Both the position numbers and the translations under genes were made by a program. A stretch of 64,000 bases of DNA from JACMQX01 sp040385105 (GTDB taxonomy: Bacteria; Pseudomonadota; Gammaproteobacteria; Burkholderiales; Burkholderiaceae_C), in NCBI GenBank assembly GCA_040385105.1, contig JAZKHY010000031.1, positions 1-64,000 on the forward strand, in the 5' to 3' direction. The notes under the pieces are model-generated. The model was not told the origin of the DNA and did not search any database. It saw nothing but the letters and a program-made list of their open reading frames with translations. This document shows, one piece after another, positions 63,121-64,000 of this stretch (within the stretch, counting starts at the first letter, position 1; each line of letters opens with the position of its first letter).

Positions 63121-64000
63121 ATGAGTTTTTTATCCGAGAGCCTGGAGGCCGTCAAACCGTCGCCAACCCTGGCCATCACCAAGCTTGCGGCCGACCTGCG
63201 GCGCCAGGGCAAGGACGTCATCGGCCTGTCGCAGGGCGAGCCGGACTTTGACACGCCGGTCCACATCAGGCAGGCGGCCAAGGCCGCCATCGACAGCGGC
63301 GCCACCCGCTACACCGACGTCGATGGCTCGCCCGAGCTCAAGCAGGCCATCATCCGCAAGTTCCGCCGCGACAACGGCCTGGTGTATGAGCCGCGCCAGA
63401 TCAGCGTGGGCACCGGCGGCAAGCAGGTGATCTACAACGCGCTGCTGGCCACGCTCAACCGCGGCGACGAAGTCATCATTCCCGCGCCCTACTGGGTGTC
63501 CTACCCGGACATGGTGCGCCTGGCGGGCGGCAAGGCAGTGGAAGTCACCTGCCCCGAGAGCCAGGGCTTCAAGCTCACCGCGGACCAGCTGCGCGCCGCG
63601 ATCACGCCGCGCACCAAGTGGCTGGTCCTGAACTCGCCGTCCAACCCCACGGGCGCCGGCTACTCGGCGCAGGAGCTCGGCGCGCTGGCAGCGGTGCTGC
63701 TGGAGCACCCGGCGGTGCATGTGATGACGGACGACATGTACGAGCACATCCGCTACGACGGCTGGGCCTTCCACACCATCGCGGCCGTGGAGCCGCGCAT
63801 CGCGGACAGGACGCTCACGATCAACGGCGTGTCCAAGGCCTATGCGATGACGGGCTGGCGCATCGGCTATGCGGGCGGCCCGCAGCCGCTGATTGCCGCC
63901 ATGGCGACGATCCAGTCGCAGAGCACGAGCAACCCGAGTTCCGTCTCGCAGGCCGCGTCGGTCGCGGCGCTGGACGGCACGATGGACTTCCTGGCCGGGC
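63121..64000 (+). CDS. Pyridoxal-phosphate aminotransferase, aspartate type (truncated by window end)
   Basis: The first 293 residues are present. SQGEPDFDTPVHIR, GGKQVIYNALLATL, NSPSNPTGAGYS, DDMYEHI and the PLP Lys in INGVSKAYAMTGWRIGY define a class I aspartate/prephenate aminotransferase. It exchanges amino groups between aspartate (or related) and 2-oxoglutarate in the cytoplasm. AAAGGA precedes the ATG. The gene runs off the right edge. Confidence 0.93.
   Translation, partial: MSFLSESLEAVKPSPTLAITKLAADLRRQGKDVIGLSQGEPDFDTPVHIRQAAKAAIDSGATRYTDVDGSPELKQAIIRKFRRDNGLVYEPRQISVGTGGKQVIYNALLATLNRGDEVIIPAPYWVSYPDMVRLAGGKAVEVTCPESQGFKLTADQLRAAITPRTKWLVLNSPSNPTGAGYSAQELGALAAVLLEHPAVHVMTDDMYEHIRYDGWAFHTIAAVEPRIADRTLTINGVSKAYAMTGWRIGYAGGPQPLIAAMATIQSQSTSNPSSVSQAASVAALDGTMDFLAG

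Overview
The window is high-GC, gene-dense DNA of a betaproteobacterium of the order Burkholderiales, most likely Comamonadaceae. This rests on overall gene content: ttcA, MidA-type methyltransferase, DUF4148, DUF2917 and DUF6279 proteins, and a Liv-type ABC cassette with an embedded acyl-CoA ligase. The genus cannot be fixed from the sequence alone. Most of it is ordinary chromosome.  The left end (1-5.5 kb) is not ordinary. On the minus strand, read from about 4.7 kb down to 0.26 kb, lie: a hairpin-rich putative ncRNA; four tRNA-like genes with anticodons CAG, TTC, CAT and GTC; a 58-residue basic ORF; a tRNA-Lys(TTT)-like gene; an HNH nuclease; a 57-nt minimal tRNA-like element with acceptor stem, T arm and ACCA tail but no room for an anticodon arm; a second degenerate tRNA-like element; an SPFH/slipin protein; an intrinsic terminator; the RNA ligase gene rtcB; and a final terminator. 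Every element is codirectional and many spacers are under 10 nt. I read this as one RNA-repair or tRNA-reserve locus, and it is the best candidate here for an undescribed system. ttcA (tRNA thiolation) follows it, and a divergent small ORF/HTH regulator pair with a palindromic operator sits upstream.  5.5-30.8 kb is mixed housekeeping and accessory DNA: an ArsR regulator; a YjjJ/HipA-type toxin with three tandem 12-bp repeats at its promoter; folB and a pteridine-reductase-like SDR; midA; a ROK kinase; an overlapping trehalose operon (otsB, GH15, otsA); cca; dapA, whose C-terminus runs into a dispersed-type inverted repeat; a GST; mgtC; slt; a folate cyclo-ligase; LysR, TetR and gluconokinase genes; a metallo-beta-lactamase-fold protein; a BLUF photoreceptor; an FNR-type regulator; and glmU.  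30.8-52 kb is a catabolic region. About 19 kb of overlapping minus-strand genes (LivF, LivG, acyl-CoA ligase, LivH, LivM, binding protein, SDR, enoyl-CoA hydratase, AtuA, TetR, split biotin-dependent carboxylase, acyl-CoA ligase, nitronate monooxygenase, 2-hydroxychromene-2-carboxylate isomerase family protein, enoyl-CoA hydratase) faces a divergent enoyl-CoA hydratase and isovaleryl-CoA-dehydrogenase-like gene. AtuA plus the carboxylase suggests uptake and beta-oxidation-like breakdown of methyl-branched acids of the acyclic-terpene or leucine type.  52-64 kb holds an EamA exporter with its Lrp regulator, glmS, a DUF4148 protein, three lipoproteins (NlpC/P60-like, HzsA-like with a C-terminal CxxCH, proline-rich beta-helix), a secreted protein built of five-residue Asn repeats paired with an ADYC-domain protein, and the start of an aspartate-type aminotransferase running off the end.
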